A stretch of 64,000 nt of DNA from Larix kaempferi (Eukaryota; Streptophyta; Pinopsida; Pinales; Pinaceae), in NCBI GenBank assembly GCA_027924585.1, contig BSBM01000608.1, positions 6,574,501 to 6,638,500 of the forward strand. Direction: 5' to 3'. How positions within the stretch are numbered: position 1 is the first letter of the stretch; each line of letters starts with the position of its first letter. The translations under genes and the position numbers were made by a program. Under the pieces are notes generated by a model. It was not told the DNA's origin and did not search any database. It saw only the letters and a list, made by a program, of their open reading frames with translations. Shown one piece after another: positions 43,874 to 54,965 of this stretch.

Positions 43874-46800
43874 ATGCGCAGTCAACGCAAAGGTTGACTG
43901 CGGGTACCTGCACCTATATACAAATTAGCTCGCGGGTATGGCTGTGTAGTTGGTTTTTTAAAAAAATTTGACCAAAATGCTTGTTTTTCTTCACTCCAGG
44001 ATGGTTCTAGAGTGGAGGGAGAGGGAGCATGACCAAGTTGATGAGGCCGTGTGCAATGATGTGCAAGCACAATAGGCATTACAAGCATGTGGGTTGTATA
44101 AATTCTGGAGTATAGGGGGTTTGAGGGCCCAAAAACTATTACTCCGTCGCTTGAAGTCATAAAACGTTTTGTTTAAAATTCTAACTTTCAACAATGAAGT
44201 TTTATAACCAATTAAACCTTCATCAATAAAGTTTTAATTAAAAAAATGCTCTTCTCTAATGAAGCTTTAAATTAAAAACTACTTTAACTCTTGTGAATGG
44301 TTACTTTGAAATTTCCTCTAATCATTATGAAATTTTGTATGCAATAATGGACAAACTAAAACATTTGTATTCTACTTTTGTTGAAATCTTAAAATGTAGA
44401 AAAATCTTAACTTACATTACATAAGATCTACTATTTTAATTTCAAATTACAAAAGATTTACAAAATACAATAAATCTTCCCTGAAACTACAAAAATAGTA
44501 AGCTTTTCGTAAAACTATTAAAATAAAATAAGAACTAATCGTGTTTCATAACTCAATTGTATTCAAGTTTTAACATGGATATTTAACTTTTTCCAAGACA
44601 AATTTCCATAAATGGTTGTTAAGGAAGTGTCGATTAAAACTTCAATATTGGTTGTTAAGGAAGTGTCGAATAAAACTTTGATACACTATGAGCAATATGT
44701 ACTCATATTGATGGTGGGAGGTGGATTTGGCAACTTAATATTTATCTTCATGACTAAGTGATTATAAAGTCTAAGGAACCTAGTTCATCTTCCTAAGTTT
44801 AGTTCATCTTCCTAAGTTTCTGGTAGGGTAGATATGGCCATCTTCTTCCCTTGGTATAGTAATAAGCATGCAACATAAATGAATGAATACCAATATTTAG
44901 TTGCACTAGAAAAAACCTTCTTTCTATTGTATTGTTTTGATGATGTAGCTAATGGAAAAGTAAGATAAATAACATTTAATGTAGTTCTGATTCCTCTAAC
45001 CAATGGTTACTGGTATGTTTTTTCTAAGAAGAATGGACAAAACAGGCTACTATGGATCTTTACAAATACTAATAAGATAGTTGACAATTCCCTTTGTAGT
45101 ATTTCACGAGGAATTTTTTTTTTTTATTTTAATGACAAATTTGCTACCAAGCATTCCCAATTCATGTATAAGAATGAAATGCTCTCCTTTGAGATTTTAA
45201 GGAACCAAAATAATATAAAACAAAAACAATTTCCTTACAAATATAGAATAGTTAAACAAAAAAACAATTTTAAATTTATAAAAAATAAGAGATATCTATA
45301 AATTTATTAATGGAATGGTAGTGATTACAAGCAAGGAGAAAGCTCTAAATATAAACAATTTTCATGACCTGATTTTTTAGACAATAAAGAATCACCCTTT
45401 TTAATGATGCAAAGTCAAATGGATTCCAAAAGCAGTTTATTTAGTGGAGTAGATAGTTGATAAACATGGACTCAAACGCCCAGCTAGGAGATATAGTCAC
45501 CAATAGGCTTGAACTTCAACTTACAACCTTCATAAAGCACAAAAATCAGTCCCACTATAACGTGACTGTGTATTCCCTCATAGCTTGCAATGTCTTGTAG
45601 TCACTGAGCAGTTCCCAAAGGGGTCACAGGAGATAAATTAGCCCCTCCTCCATTGGAGGTGATCATCTTGAAGTTCGGACTCGGGGATTTCTATAGAAAT
45701 TAGTGTTTGAAATTGATGATGGTATTTACAATGGGTGGTATTAACTTCTTACACCATAACTGAAATAGGAGTTTAAATTTCTTCAACCAATGCTTAATTC
45801 TGAAATATCAAGTTCAAAAATATTTATAAGCCACCACAACTTTTCAAAATGGTCCAGGAATGGGAAATATTAATTCCAGCTTATTGCATAACCACAACAT
45901 TAAGCACTAACACATAAAGATTAATGTGGAAGTAGGTGGCACTGTGGCTAGATTTAATTCTATCATTAAACACCTGTCTACTATCAGTATAACTACTGTG
46001 TTACACGTAGCTATCTGTATAGCTTCGAAGATCCCATAATTAAAATTTTAAATATGGAAACTTGCTTCAAAGTTTAGGTTAGTCACTATAGTTTAGGCTT
46101 CACCATTCGAGTTCCACTTATTTAGAAAACCATGATTCTTCTCATTGCCAATGCCAAGTCGCTAACCGTAACACTTTAAAAAACTGGTGGAGAGACACAA
46201 TAATAAAAAATAATGATGTTTATTGAAATTTGATGAACATAAAAAATACTTAAAATCAAAATGTTTGTCCATTCAGTCTAACATCTTATTAAAAATTTTA
46301 AGAGTATTTGACGGGAAAAATGCCCTATGACGGAAAAAATTCCTGTCAAATTCCAACCCTGATTCCAACGATCAAGGATCTCCCAGAAAAACGGGAGGTA
46401 AGTCTTATGGAGTAGAAGTTTGTGCCTCTTCACCCTGCGGGGGATGGGAGGCAAGCGATTCTAGAGGAAACATATGTGCTCCAACATTCAAAGTAGGGTT
46501 TTCTACTTCAGGTGACACGACCGTGGATTGTGGGTCCATTCTTACCCTCGAAATTAACTCCTAGTTAAGGGGATATTCGAGTGGTAAGTTCTGAATCCTA
46601 CGGGACCTTCTCCAAGGAAAGTCAGCCAGAGTGACTAAAACAAAAGTTTCTCCTAGGGCAAGCTGAACAAAAGAAAAGCAATCCGGAAAAATCTTACACA
46701 AAATAAGGTTGGAAGAAAAATTATGTGATAGGAGTGGATTCAAAAGTTTGGAACCTCACAGGATTATCAAGGCTTCGCAAATCGCTATATACCGCAGGGT

Positions 46801-46975
46801 CCAACAGTAAAATGCGACAAGGAGGATTGGGATTGTACCCTTGCCTGAATACCCGACTGCCTGCACAGTACGTGTGTAGTAATCTCCCCGAGTACTATTC
46901 TCGGTGTATTGCTCTGCCAAGATGGCCAAATGGTTAACTCAGTTGGTTTCAGAAATCCTAATGGTGTCTCCCGAT
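43874..46975. other. AT-rich unassigned DNA right of copia I
   Basis: About 3.1 kb with no recognisable gene or element domain. It contains a 10-bp-stem hairpin (43877-43902), a 36-bp direct repeat (44614 and 44650, ggttgttaaggaagtgtcga) and a 19-bp direct repeat (44782 and 44801, agttcatcttcctaagttt). It may be decayed repeat or host intergenic DNA. Confidence 0.4.
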
Positions 46976-47215
46976 ATACGCAAGGTACATGGGTACGGCA
47001 TGAGACCTTCCTATATGCACAACCGTATGGCACGAGACCTTCCTATATACTACCGAGTACGTGAAACACCTTTCTATATATGCCAAGTACATGAAACACC
47101 TTTCGATATACGCCAAGTACACGAAGTACTTTGTTGGTACGTGAAAGAGCTTCAATATACCTGGTTGGTACGTGAAAGAGCTTCAATATACCGATAAGTA
47201 CGTGGAAGACTACAA
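46976..47215. repeat. Degenerate ~30-bp tandem repeat
   Basis: About seven imperfect units of roughly 30 bp share gtacrtgaaa...tatatac: gtacgtgaaacacctttcta, gtacatgaaacacctttcga, gtacacgaagtacttt, and gtacgtgaaagagcttcaat twice. The last two full units are near-identical. Apparent ORFs across it are repeat artefacts. Confidence 0.75.
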
Positions 47216-49819
47216 TACCCCAAAAATACAGTGCTGGAAAGTAACGACAGCTACCACGTTTTATGATGGCGGAAACATCTCTAACTTAACACACAAGTTA
47301 CTAAAAATTTTACCCTAGTTCTACCGTTAATTTTATCTAGATGGTTAGGTGAATGCATGAGGTGAGTACATAAATGTAAACATAATGCAGGCCCTAACTA
47401 CATGCAAAAAATGTACTTTTCTTTTCATGAACTCTATGTATGGGAAGGAGGAATTTCTTTCCAAGCAATTTTACCAAAGCAACACAATCCCAAAATCTAC
47501 CAAATTTGATAAAAATACTCTTTTCATTTTTCAAGCAAAACTCAAAAAATCAACAAGCACGACAACCAAATCCAAACATTTTCTTTTGTCTTTTCGAATC
47601 AAAACTTCAAGAGATGAAAAGAGAGAAATTTCCTATCTAGAGCACTCTAACTTTTCAATTTCGCTATAATGGCTTAAAAGCATAAAAAAATTCAAGAATG
47701 CATACAATTTATCCTAACATGGAATTGGTTTTGTAAAAGCTTGATTTCATTCAAAATTTTCAAGAAAATGAATGATTCATAATTCCCGAAAAGCACAAAT
47801 GATTAATTCTTCTCAAACTTTTCAAAAGACTAATAAATGACAATTTCCAATGTATGAAGCAATTCCTACAACAATTTCCAAATGCTCTTGAAAATTAGTA
47901 AAAATGATGCACCTTCAATTTTACAATGATATGCCAAGGTAATAACTTGATAACAATGATATTTTTAAGCACAAAAAACTGAAAAGAAAGTTGATTTGCA
48001 GCATTCTAAACACTCAGGAATTCTCAGAAAATGACAAGTACTCATATGGACTGAAAACACTCCAAAACACTCAAAACCTTCAATCAAACAACTGAAATGC
48101 AAACAAAGCTAAATGACAAGTGCAAAAAGAAGTTTGGGATCAGATCTGGTGCAAAGATCATATCAGGTGAGGAGAGGAGGGATAACAAGGTCAAGTGGAT
48201 AAAGGTGGGGGAACCAAAGTATCCACCACTACCAAACTGAAACTTGTTAAAATGGGACCCAATACAAATCCACACAAAAATACCAAACGCATTCAACACA
48301 CAAATAAAAAATAAATTCTCTAACTGGATCTTGCAACACAGAGGGGGTATGCACACCAAATCAAAACTCAAATAAAAAAATGGAGGGGGGATGCCATTCT
48401 ACCAATTCTAATAGATCGACGTAGTCTGTGTTCATACACAGAGTGACCGTCGCATGTCACCAGTGCGGGAATTGCGACAATGTCGCGGGACACTAGTGGA
48501 TAGGTTGCGACGACAGGCCAAAAGACAGAGAACAGAGGTCAAATCAACACTCTAGTTGCACTGCCCAGGTGCGACGGGTGAGATCCAAACTCTAGGATCA
48601 ATAGATCCCCAAGAAATGAGCAATAAAATGGCTTAAAAAGAGTGAGTACAAACTCATAGGAGGACTACAGACTCTTCAAAGTGAAGATATGGTGGTGAAA
48701 AAGACTTAGGAGGAAAAAAATATGGCTTGCAAACGAAATCAACTGAACATGGCATTCAAATTAAAAACTAAACAAAGTACTTCCCTAGTATGGTCGCTAG
48801 ATTTGTTTGACATACAATCTACCAAGAGCAGACTCGAGGCATGATCTCCCTAGATCAACGCGAGTCTTGAACAAATAGAGGCAGAACATAAATAACTCTC
48901 CTAGATCTAATTAGAGATCAAGGAACTAGATGCTTTACCTTTCAGATCGCTGATCCTTTCTCCTTGAATGCTGCTCCAAGCTTGATGGTCTTCAAATCTT
49001 AGCTACAAAACCTATCAAGACAACACAACAACACAAGCAGTAAAATGCATCTACACAATAATAGATCTAAGTAAGTAGTTAAGTAGGAAAACTACACAAA
49101 ACACCATCAATGCAATGAGATTTGGTGGAAAGCATTTATATTACTGTATTAAAAGGGAAATACATAGAAGGAAGTGATTACAACCAATGACTTAATGTAG
49201 AAATCCTTCTTCAATCAAGCCAATGCCAAAACCTCCAAAGGGATGGTGGATCTCTCAAGGGATGAATAGAGATATCGCCTAAGCTAATTTCACCAGCGTA
49301 TAGATACTATAGAATTCCTCCCCTTGGAATGGGAGTGAGATTCACTTAAATAGGACTAAGTGGATATGGTAGGTTGAGATATGTAGGAGAGAGATAGGGG
49401 ATCCTTCCAAGAGGCTAGGAAATGAATTCCAGCTTCCCCAAAGGCTAGGGATAAGGATACACATCATCTACCTTCGAGAATGGGCTCGAAGAAGTTATTT
49501 TAATCAATTAATTGACATTGTCACAATCTATAAGAGGACAACCTGCAATGTCACAGGTTGCATTAGGACAACCGGCAATGACCTCTCAAAACCTAGTAGG
49601 AAAATGTTCATATCTCTTCCAGGTTGATGACTTAGTCAAGGAACTTGAGGGAATGTTTACACTGACTATCATGATGGTAAGATTTAGGTGTAATAGGGAT
49701 TCAAGAAATCTCCCTCAATATTATTCAGTATGGAAAAGACACAAGAGATTTCTAATCTCAGCAGCTAGGAAGCAAGAATGGAGAAGGGAGAAGAAATGGT
49801 ACTCCACATGGCGAAAGGA
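47216..49819. other. Unassigned noncoding DNA left of gypsy F
   Basis: About 2.6 kb with no conserved domain. An A-rich half (47360-48400) is followed by a more GC-rich patch (48400-48600, with gaattgcgacaatgtcgcgg). The latter part, 48900-49800, may include the 5' untranslated region of gypsy F, but I found no LTR pair or primer site that would prove it. Confidence 0.35.
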
Positions 49820-50761
49820 GGGTGTGTGGTGGCCATATTTTCTCAAATACTAGGCCTCACAATCGCCCTGATGAATTCCATATGGAACCTCAATCTCACT
49901 CTAGGCCTAGTATGCCTAAGTTTATTGAAGATCCAAGAGAGGAACCTGAGGTTCAAAATGGAGGTCTTGCTTCATGGGAGGACAAATATGTTGAGTACCT
50001 TACATTGAATGAATAATGAAAAAGTGCTTTACCATTCAAAGATTTGTTTGAACTGCAGTACAAGTCCAACCCAAGAGGAGGCTTCAGGATGCAAAATCAA
50101 AACTATGAACTCAAAAATTCTATTGGTATATTTATTTACCTTATTTTGATGGTTCACGGTATGTAATGCTAACTCTTGGATTAAGAAACTTGACACATAT
50201 TTTCAGTTGAATCCTATGGCTGAGAGAGATGCCATCAAGATGGATACTCTAAACTTAGATGGGGAAGCAAATGATTGGTGGTTTCATGGCCTAAAGACTC
50301 TTGGGCATGACCAAGTGACCACCTATGAAGAGTTCAAAAGAAGGTTGGCTGTCAAGATGGATACTCTAAACTTAGATGGGGAAGCAAATGACTGGTGGTT
50401 TCATGGCCTAAAGACTTTTGGGCATGACCAAGTGACCACCTATGAAGAGTTCACAAGAAGGTTGGTTGAAAGATTCAAAAGAAATGATCCTGAGATCACC
50501 TTTTGGGAACTAGCACATGTGAAGCAAACTAGAACTTCTGAAGCTTACATATCTGAGTTTCAAAAATTAGCTGTGATGGTCTCTAATATTTCAGAATCTA
50601 AACTGATCTTGTTGTTCATTGAAGGGTTATCAGAACCTTTGAAAGGATTGGTGAAATATTACAGACCCACTACCTTGCAAGATGCACTAAGTCGAACCAG
50701 AGACTTGCAAGACTCTCTTCCAAGGACCCGATTTCCTCCTAGGACTGTTGGTCCTACATAG
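49820..50761 (+). pseudogene. Gypsy F gag
   Basis: The N-terminal part shows MPKFIEDPREEPEVQNGG and a frame-shifted YLPYFDGS, then CNANSWIKKLDTYFQLNPMA. The capsid core is KMDTLNLDGEANDWWFHGL and VERFKRNDPEITFWELAHVK, ending LQDALSRTRDLQDSL. A 117-bp in-frame tandem duplication (50237 and 50354) repeats the WWFHGLKT block, so the 39-residue unit occurs twice. Frameshifts before 50200 and a TAG at 50759 disrupt it. Confidence 0.82.
50237..50470 (+). repeat. In-frame 117-bp duplication inside gypsy F gag
   Basis: aagatggatactctaaac begins at 50237 and 50354. The two copies differ by only a few bases and keep the reading frame, adding 39 residues to the capsid core. Confidence 0.95.
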
Positions 50762-51505
50762 TTCAAGAACCAAAGGCCACCCATGAAGAGTCCTTCTGGA
50801 AATTTCAGAAAGGATAACTATGCTAATGACCAAGAGGAACTGAGAAGAAGGAATTTGTGCTTCACTTGTCGGGAGCCATGGGTTCTAGGACATAGATGTG
50901 CTAAAGGAAAATCACACTACATTGAGGTTTATTCAGAGAGTGAAGCTAAGGAAGAGGAAGAAGAGGCCCCAACAGATGAAGAAGTGGCCTATGAGACTGC
51001 AAAAGAAGAACCCACCCTCGAGCATTGCAAGATTGCAATAATTTTAGGGGTACCTCGCTTCCATACACTCAAATTCAAAGGAGTGGTTCAAGGAAAATCA
51101 ATCACTGTGTTAGTAGATGGAAGAGAAACACATAATTTCATTGACTCAACTCTGGTTGAGAGGAGGAAGTTACATACTGAAAAATTTGGAGGCTTCACTA
51201 TTATCATTCCAAGTAATAACTCTATGAACTGTTGTAGATGGATTCCTAAATTATAGATTTGTGTAGGAGAACATACCATTATAGATAGCTTCTATGTTGT
51301 GGATGTGGCTGATACTAACATGGTTTTGGGAGTACAATGGTTGTATTCCATTGGTAAGAATTCAATAGACTACCATGTCCTTGAGATGATCTTCAAGGGA
51401 GAAGTTGGGAAGGAGGTAGTGATTAGAGGGATCAACACCTATCCAAAACAAGTGGTAAGTGCAAACAATATGAGATCCATACTAAGGCATGTAGATATTG
51501 AATAG
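50762..51505 (+). pseudogene. Gypsy F zinc knuckle and protease
   Basis: A knuckle LCFTCREPWVLGHRC (C-x2-C-x7-H-x-C) at about 50858 is followed by an acidic linker (EAKEEEEEAPTDEEVA). The aspartic protease follows, with ITVLVDGRETHNFIDSTLV where relatives have VDSGSTHNFID; the D-S-G-S-T active site has become D-G-R-E-T, so it is inactive. The core continues after a TAG at 51254 with YVVDVADTNMVLGVQWLYSI, the usual second-half motif. Confidence 0.82.
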
Positions 51506-51589
51506 GCTGCAGAATGCCTAATCACCACAAAGAGAAAATCATTTGAAGTAGCTCATTATCCTAAAGACATTCAAAATTTACTCCAAAGG

Positions 51590-52310
51590 CGTGAGAAGGT
51601 GTTTGGGGATATCCCTGGACCCTCATGGTAGGACACCTTTAGAGGTGTAGAACATAGGATTGAGTTGGAGATAGGCACTGCACTTATCAAATTATATCCC
51701 TACAAGTACCCAAAAAGATTTAAGGATGAGATAGAGCGAACCATTAAGGAACTACTTGACTTGGGGTTCATTAGGATAAGTTCAAGTCCTTTTGCCTCAT
51801 TAGTAGTCCTTGTGAAGAAGAAAGATTGGACCATGAGGATGTGCATAGTTTACAGAGCTCTCAACAAGAAGAATATAAAGAACAAATATCTTATTCCAAG
51901 AATTGATGAGCTCCATGGGGCCAAGTACTTTTCAAAGATTGATCTTCGATCTGGTTACCACCAAATCAGTATGAAAGAAGAAGACATATAGAAGAAAACT
52001 TTCCCGTGTCACCATGGGCTCTTTGAGTTTTTGGTTATGCCTTTTGGCCTAACAAATGCACCTGCAACTTTTCAATCTTGCATGAACAGAGTGTTCAGCA
52101 GGAAGCTCTGTAAGATTGTACCTATTTTCTTTGATGATATTTTGATCTATAGTAGGACTTGGGAAGAGCATTTGAATCATTTGGATATTATACTAACAAT
52201 CCTTGAAGATCAATATTTTTATCCAAAGCTAACCAAGTGTGATTTTGGGATGACTGGTATTTTTTTTATCTTGGTCATGTAATTGGTCAAGATGGAGTTA
52301 AAATTCACAT
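51590..52310 (+). pseudogene. Gypsy F reverse transcriptase
   Basis: The linker RREKVFGDIPGPSW leads into RT. Motifs in order are [74 protein letters not shown], the catalytic IFFDDILIYSRTWEEHL (FFDD, as in many gypsy RTs) and TKCDFGMTG. In-frame stops occur at 51630 and 51989, and the frame shifts near 52255. Only the catalytic boxes remain intact. Confidence 0.9.
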
Positions 52311-52930
52311 GGAAAATATCCAAGCTATTCTAGATTGTCCTAGTCCTAAAAATCTGACTAAACTAAGAGGGTTCATTGGGCTATGTACCTACTACCAAAA
52401 GTTTTTCAAAGGATTATCCAAGTTGAAATCTCCATTGGAAGACCTCACTAAGAAAGGAGCTTTCCATTGGTTAGAAGAATCAGAACACGTGTTCAACAAA
52501 ATGAAGGAGGTAATGAGCAGTTGTCCCGTTCTTGCACTTCCATATTTTTCTCAAACTTTTTTCTTGAGTGTGATGCTTCAGGGAATGGAATTGGATCAGT
52601 CTTGATGCAAAATAAGCACCCCTTGGCCTTTGAGAGAGGAAAATTGTAGCCACATGAAAGGTTGTATTCAGTCTATGACAAAGAGATGCTAGCCATCATG
52701 CATGCACTAGTCAAGTTCAGACAGTATTTGGTGGGAGGTAAGTTCATTATCAAGACTGATCACAACAATTTGAGACACTTATTAACCCAAAAGGAGCTGA
52801 ATGATAGGAAACATAAGTGGGTAAGCAAGGTCCAAGCATTTGAATTTGAATTTGATATTGAATATAAGAATGGTAAGATGAACATTGTAGCTGATGCACT
52901 TTCTAGAAAACCCACACTTGCATTGCTCAA
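52311..52930 (+). pseudogene. Gypsy F RT C-terminus and RNase H
   Basis: RT connection: LRGFIGLCTYYQKFFKGLSK. RNase H: LECDASGNGIGSVLMQNKHP (first Asp, in a shifted frame at about 52565), YSVYDKEMLAIMHALVKFRQ (Glu), and IIKTDHNNLRHLLTQKEL (Asp). The domain ends with KMNIVADALSRKP at 52870-52910. A frameshift near 52600 and a TAG at 52647 disable it, although catalytic residues are readable. Confidence 0.88.
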
Positions 52931-53188
52931 ATTTCATGATGATTGGAAAGTACAACTTGGGGTAGAATACACAAAGAACCAGTTTTATTGTGATTTATTT
53001 GATGGATTAATTCATGATGATGCTTATAAGATTCTAAATGACATTATTTATTACAAGCATATAATCTTTGTAGTTCCAGAATCCATACTAAAGAAGAAGA
53101 TCCTTGGAGCTTCCCATGATGTGCCTTTAGCAGGTCATCTGGGGTTTGTGAAGACTTATAGGAAAGTGAGGGAAAGGTTCACATGGAA
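52931..53188 (+). pseudogene. Gypsy F integrase, N-terminal finger (first part)
   Basis: The sequence continues from RNase H into the integrase finger: ILGASHDVPLAGHLGFVKTY has both His of the HHCC finger. It breaks at RERFTW, where a solo LTR is inserted; the Cys pair lies on the other side (54565-54576). Confidence 0.85.
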
Positions 53189-54522
53189 TGTAATACCCCC
53201 ATTTTTACCCTTATAATATTTTGGGCTATAATGTAAATATTGTATGCATATTATGTATGGTTCCTAGCGTGGAGCTCAAGGCTAAGGCCCCGCTAGTGAA
53301 CACTCGAACTTGAAGAGGAAAGTATTGGATATTATGTTGCCCATGTGCCAGAGAACCATGGGAATTGTAAATATGCATTTTAATATAAATTCCCACAACT
53401 AGCTATGCAATGCAACAAGAGATGGGGGCATGATGTTACAAGTATTTGGGAGGGAAATATTCAAACCCTTGAGCCAATCAAGTCAAGCCAAGTGTCAATG
53501 AGAGAACCCATGAACCCTCAACTACCCATGTTGAATTTTGTGCCCAATCATTCATTTCTCCTAAGAGTTGGTTGAGGTAGTTAATGCCTTGGGGAATGGA
53601 GAGGTATGGTTGTCCAAATTCGAGTATGGGCAAGCACCCTTCCTAGAATTTCGTGTTTGGATTCTTGGGCAAGAAAGGAGCCACAAAATTGCTCCCAAGC
53701 CATTATTCACCAATTATTTTTTCTCTCCCACAAGTTTTGAGCTACCTGGGTGTTTTCCTCCATGGATTTCCTATGTTTTCCTTCATTTTCGTAGCTGGGA
53801 ATGGCATTTTTGTTGTGGCTAACAATGGGGATGAAGGGGAAACGATTTGGGGTTTTATTGAGGCCATTTTGGCACACTGAATGCTCGTACATCTGTGGGA
53901 GAAATTGGTTTTCTTCACTGGGGTTGATTCCCTCTTCACACAATCCGTTTTGGGTGTGCCATGATTTTGGGAAAAACCCATAGACCCTATTATGTGAATC
54001 CCATTATTGAAATTTGTATCCATGCCCAGTTTTGAGTTGCTGTGTGTAAAAGAATGTTGGGGCTGAGATGGGTATCCATTGCTTTGGGCTGAGATGGGTA
54101 TCCATTGCTTTGGGCTGTGATGAACTTGAGAGTCCCCTTTTCCTTGTAGATATCATGCCCAGCTTGGGGGTGGTCTCTGAGTGCTGAAATACTATAGGCT
54201 GGGCAGAGACCTATGGCTGGGTGGAACGTTGCAACGACATAGCTAGTTGTTTGGGACAACATTGCAGTAAGATAAGTATATTCTCTTATATGTATTTACT
54301 TCTGCACTGTTTTAATTAAAGGATGGTTGTTCTTGATATGGTTGATGTATGTGAAATGTATGTGGATGATGTTTTAATCTGTTGTACATGTTTTCCATAT
54401 TGTTGGGAAACGGTTTATATTTATATGAATCATGAATGTTGAAATGGGCTAAGTTTTATAAAAGCCGAGATTTGGGTATCATGTTCCTTTCCTTATGTTA
54501 ATAGATGGGAGGGGGTGTGGCA
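53189..54522. mobile_element. Solo LTR inserted in the gypsy F integrase
   Basis: A 1334-bp segment, tgtaataccccc ... ggggtgtggca, bounded by perfect 5-bp target duplications tggaa (53184-53188 and 54523-54527). Removing it and one duplication restores the integrase text RERFTWKGMKKD. The TGTAATACCCC start is a common gypsy LTR start. There is no internal domain, primer site or polypurine tract, so it is a solo LTR. It carries a 26-bp duplication at 54060 and 54086 (gggctgagatgggtatccat). Confidence 0.93.
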
Positions 54523-54636
54523 TGGAAGGGTATGAAGAAGGATATGATGGAGTATGTTAGGTCATGTGTGGCATGTTAGAAAAATAAATTAGAGGATACT
54601 CATCTAGTAGGGCTCTTACAACCCATTGTAGTCCCG
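54523..54636 (+). pseudogene. Gypsy F integrase, second part
   Basis: After the solo LTR, KGMKKDMMEYVRSCVAC gives the Cys pair of the HHCC finger (54565-54576), then a TAG, KNKLEDTHLVGLLQPIVVPW. Homology stops at about 54636 where the LTR of gypsy G starts. The DDE core of F is not in the window. Confidence 0.88.
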
Positions 54637-54952
54637 TGGGTCATGTATTTACCATAGATACATCACATATTATAAAAAAGCATGCACAGTGATCCAGAGA
54701 CAAGAGACAAGAGATGTAGAGAAGTACAAGCCTTTGTATTACTCAACAATGTATACCATACACAAAACATATCTAATGTCACATGGTACATCAGATCAAC
54801 AACCTATATATAAGCCTTTACATTCAGTTATGTAACTGCCTTATCGGTTCAACCGACCAACATAGCCTGACTAGTCGATGCAACTGTCGACATACATTGC
54901 AATAGGTCGGTCGGGGAGCCTAGTCGACATGCCGACTTAGGCTCCTCCAACA
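54637..54952 (-). repeat. 3' LTR of gypsy G (boundaries approximate)
   Basis: About 316 bp ending gctcctccaaca (54952), followed by a minus-strand polypurine tract (tcttcctcacctc). The left end is set where gypsy F integrase homology stops (tgggtcatg); a start at 54644 (tgtattta) is also possible. It is rich in 'gtcgac/cgac' motifs. Confidence 0.6.
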
Positions 54953-54965
54953 TCTTCCTCACCTC
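54953..54965 (-). other. Polypurine tract of gypsy G
   Basis: gaggtgaggaaga on the minus strand, directly before the LTR end TGTTGGAGGAGC. Confidence 0.6.

Larger units (their letters stand above)
49820..54636 (+). mobile_element. Gypsy element F (chromovirus-like), coding part, integrase interrupted
   Basis: Plus-strand Ty3-gypsy with gag (49820-50761), zinc knuckle and protease (50762-51505), RT (51590-52310), RNase H (52310-52930) and the start of integrase (52931-53188 and 54523-54636). The integrase is split by a solo LTR (53189-54522) and ends where gypsy G begins. Neither of its own LTRs was found. Sequence style (CREPWVLGHRC knuckle, FFDDILIYS) fits the chromovirus side of plant Ty3-gypsy, but no chromodomain is in the window. 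Confidence 0.8.

Noticed and set aside
46917-47005. Possible tRNA-Leu/Ser-like gene (gccaagatggccaaatgg, loop ttcagaa)
   Set aside because: The A-box region fits, but the acceptor stem has no 3' partner, the anticodon stem is mismatched and no B-box (ggttcgaatcc type) is present. At most a decayed tRNA-derived sequence.
47216-49819. 5' LTR of gypsy F
   Set aside because: No primer binding site, no polypurine tract and no repeated sequence at the other end of F could be found, so an LTR call is unsupported.
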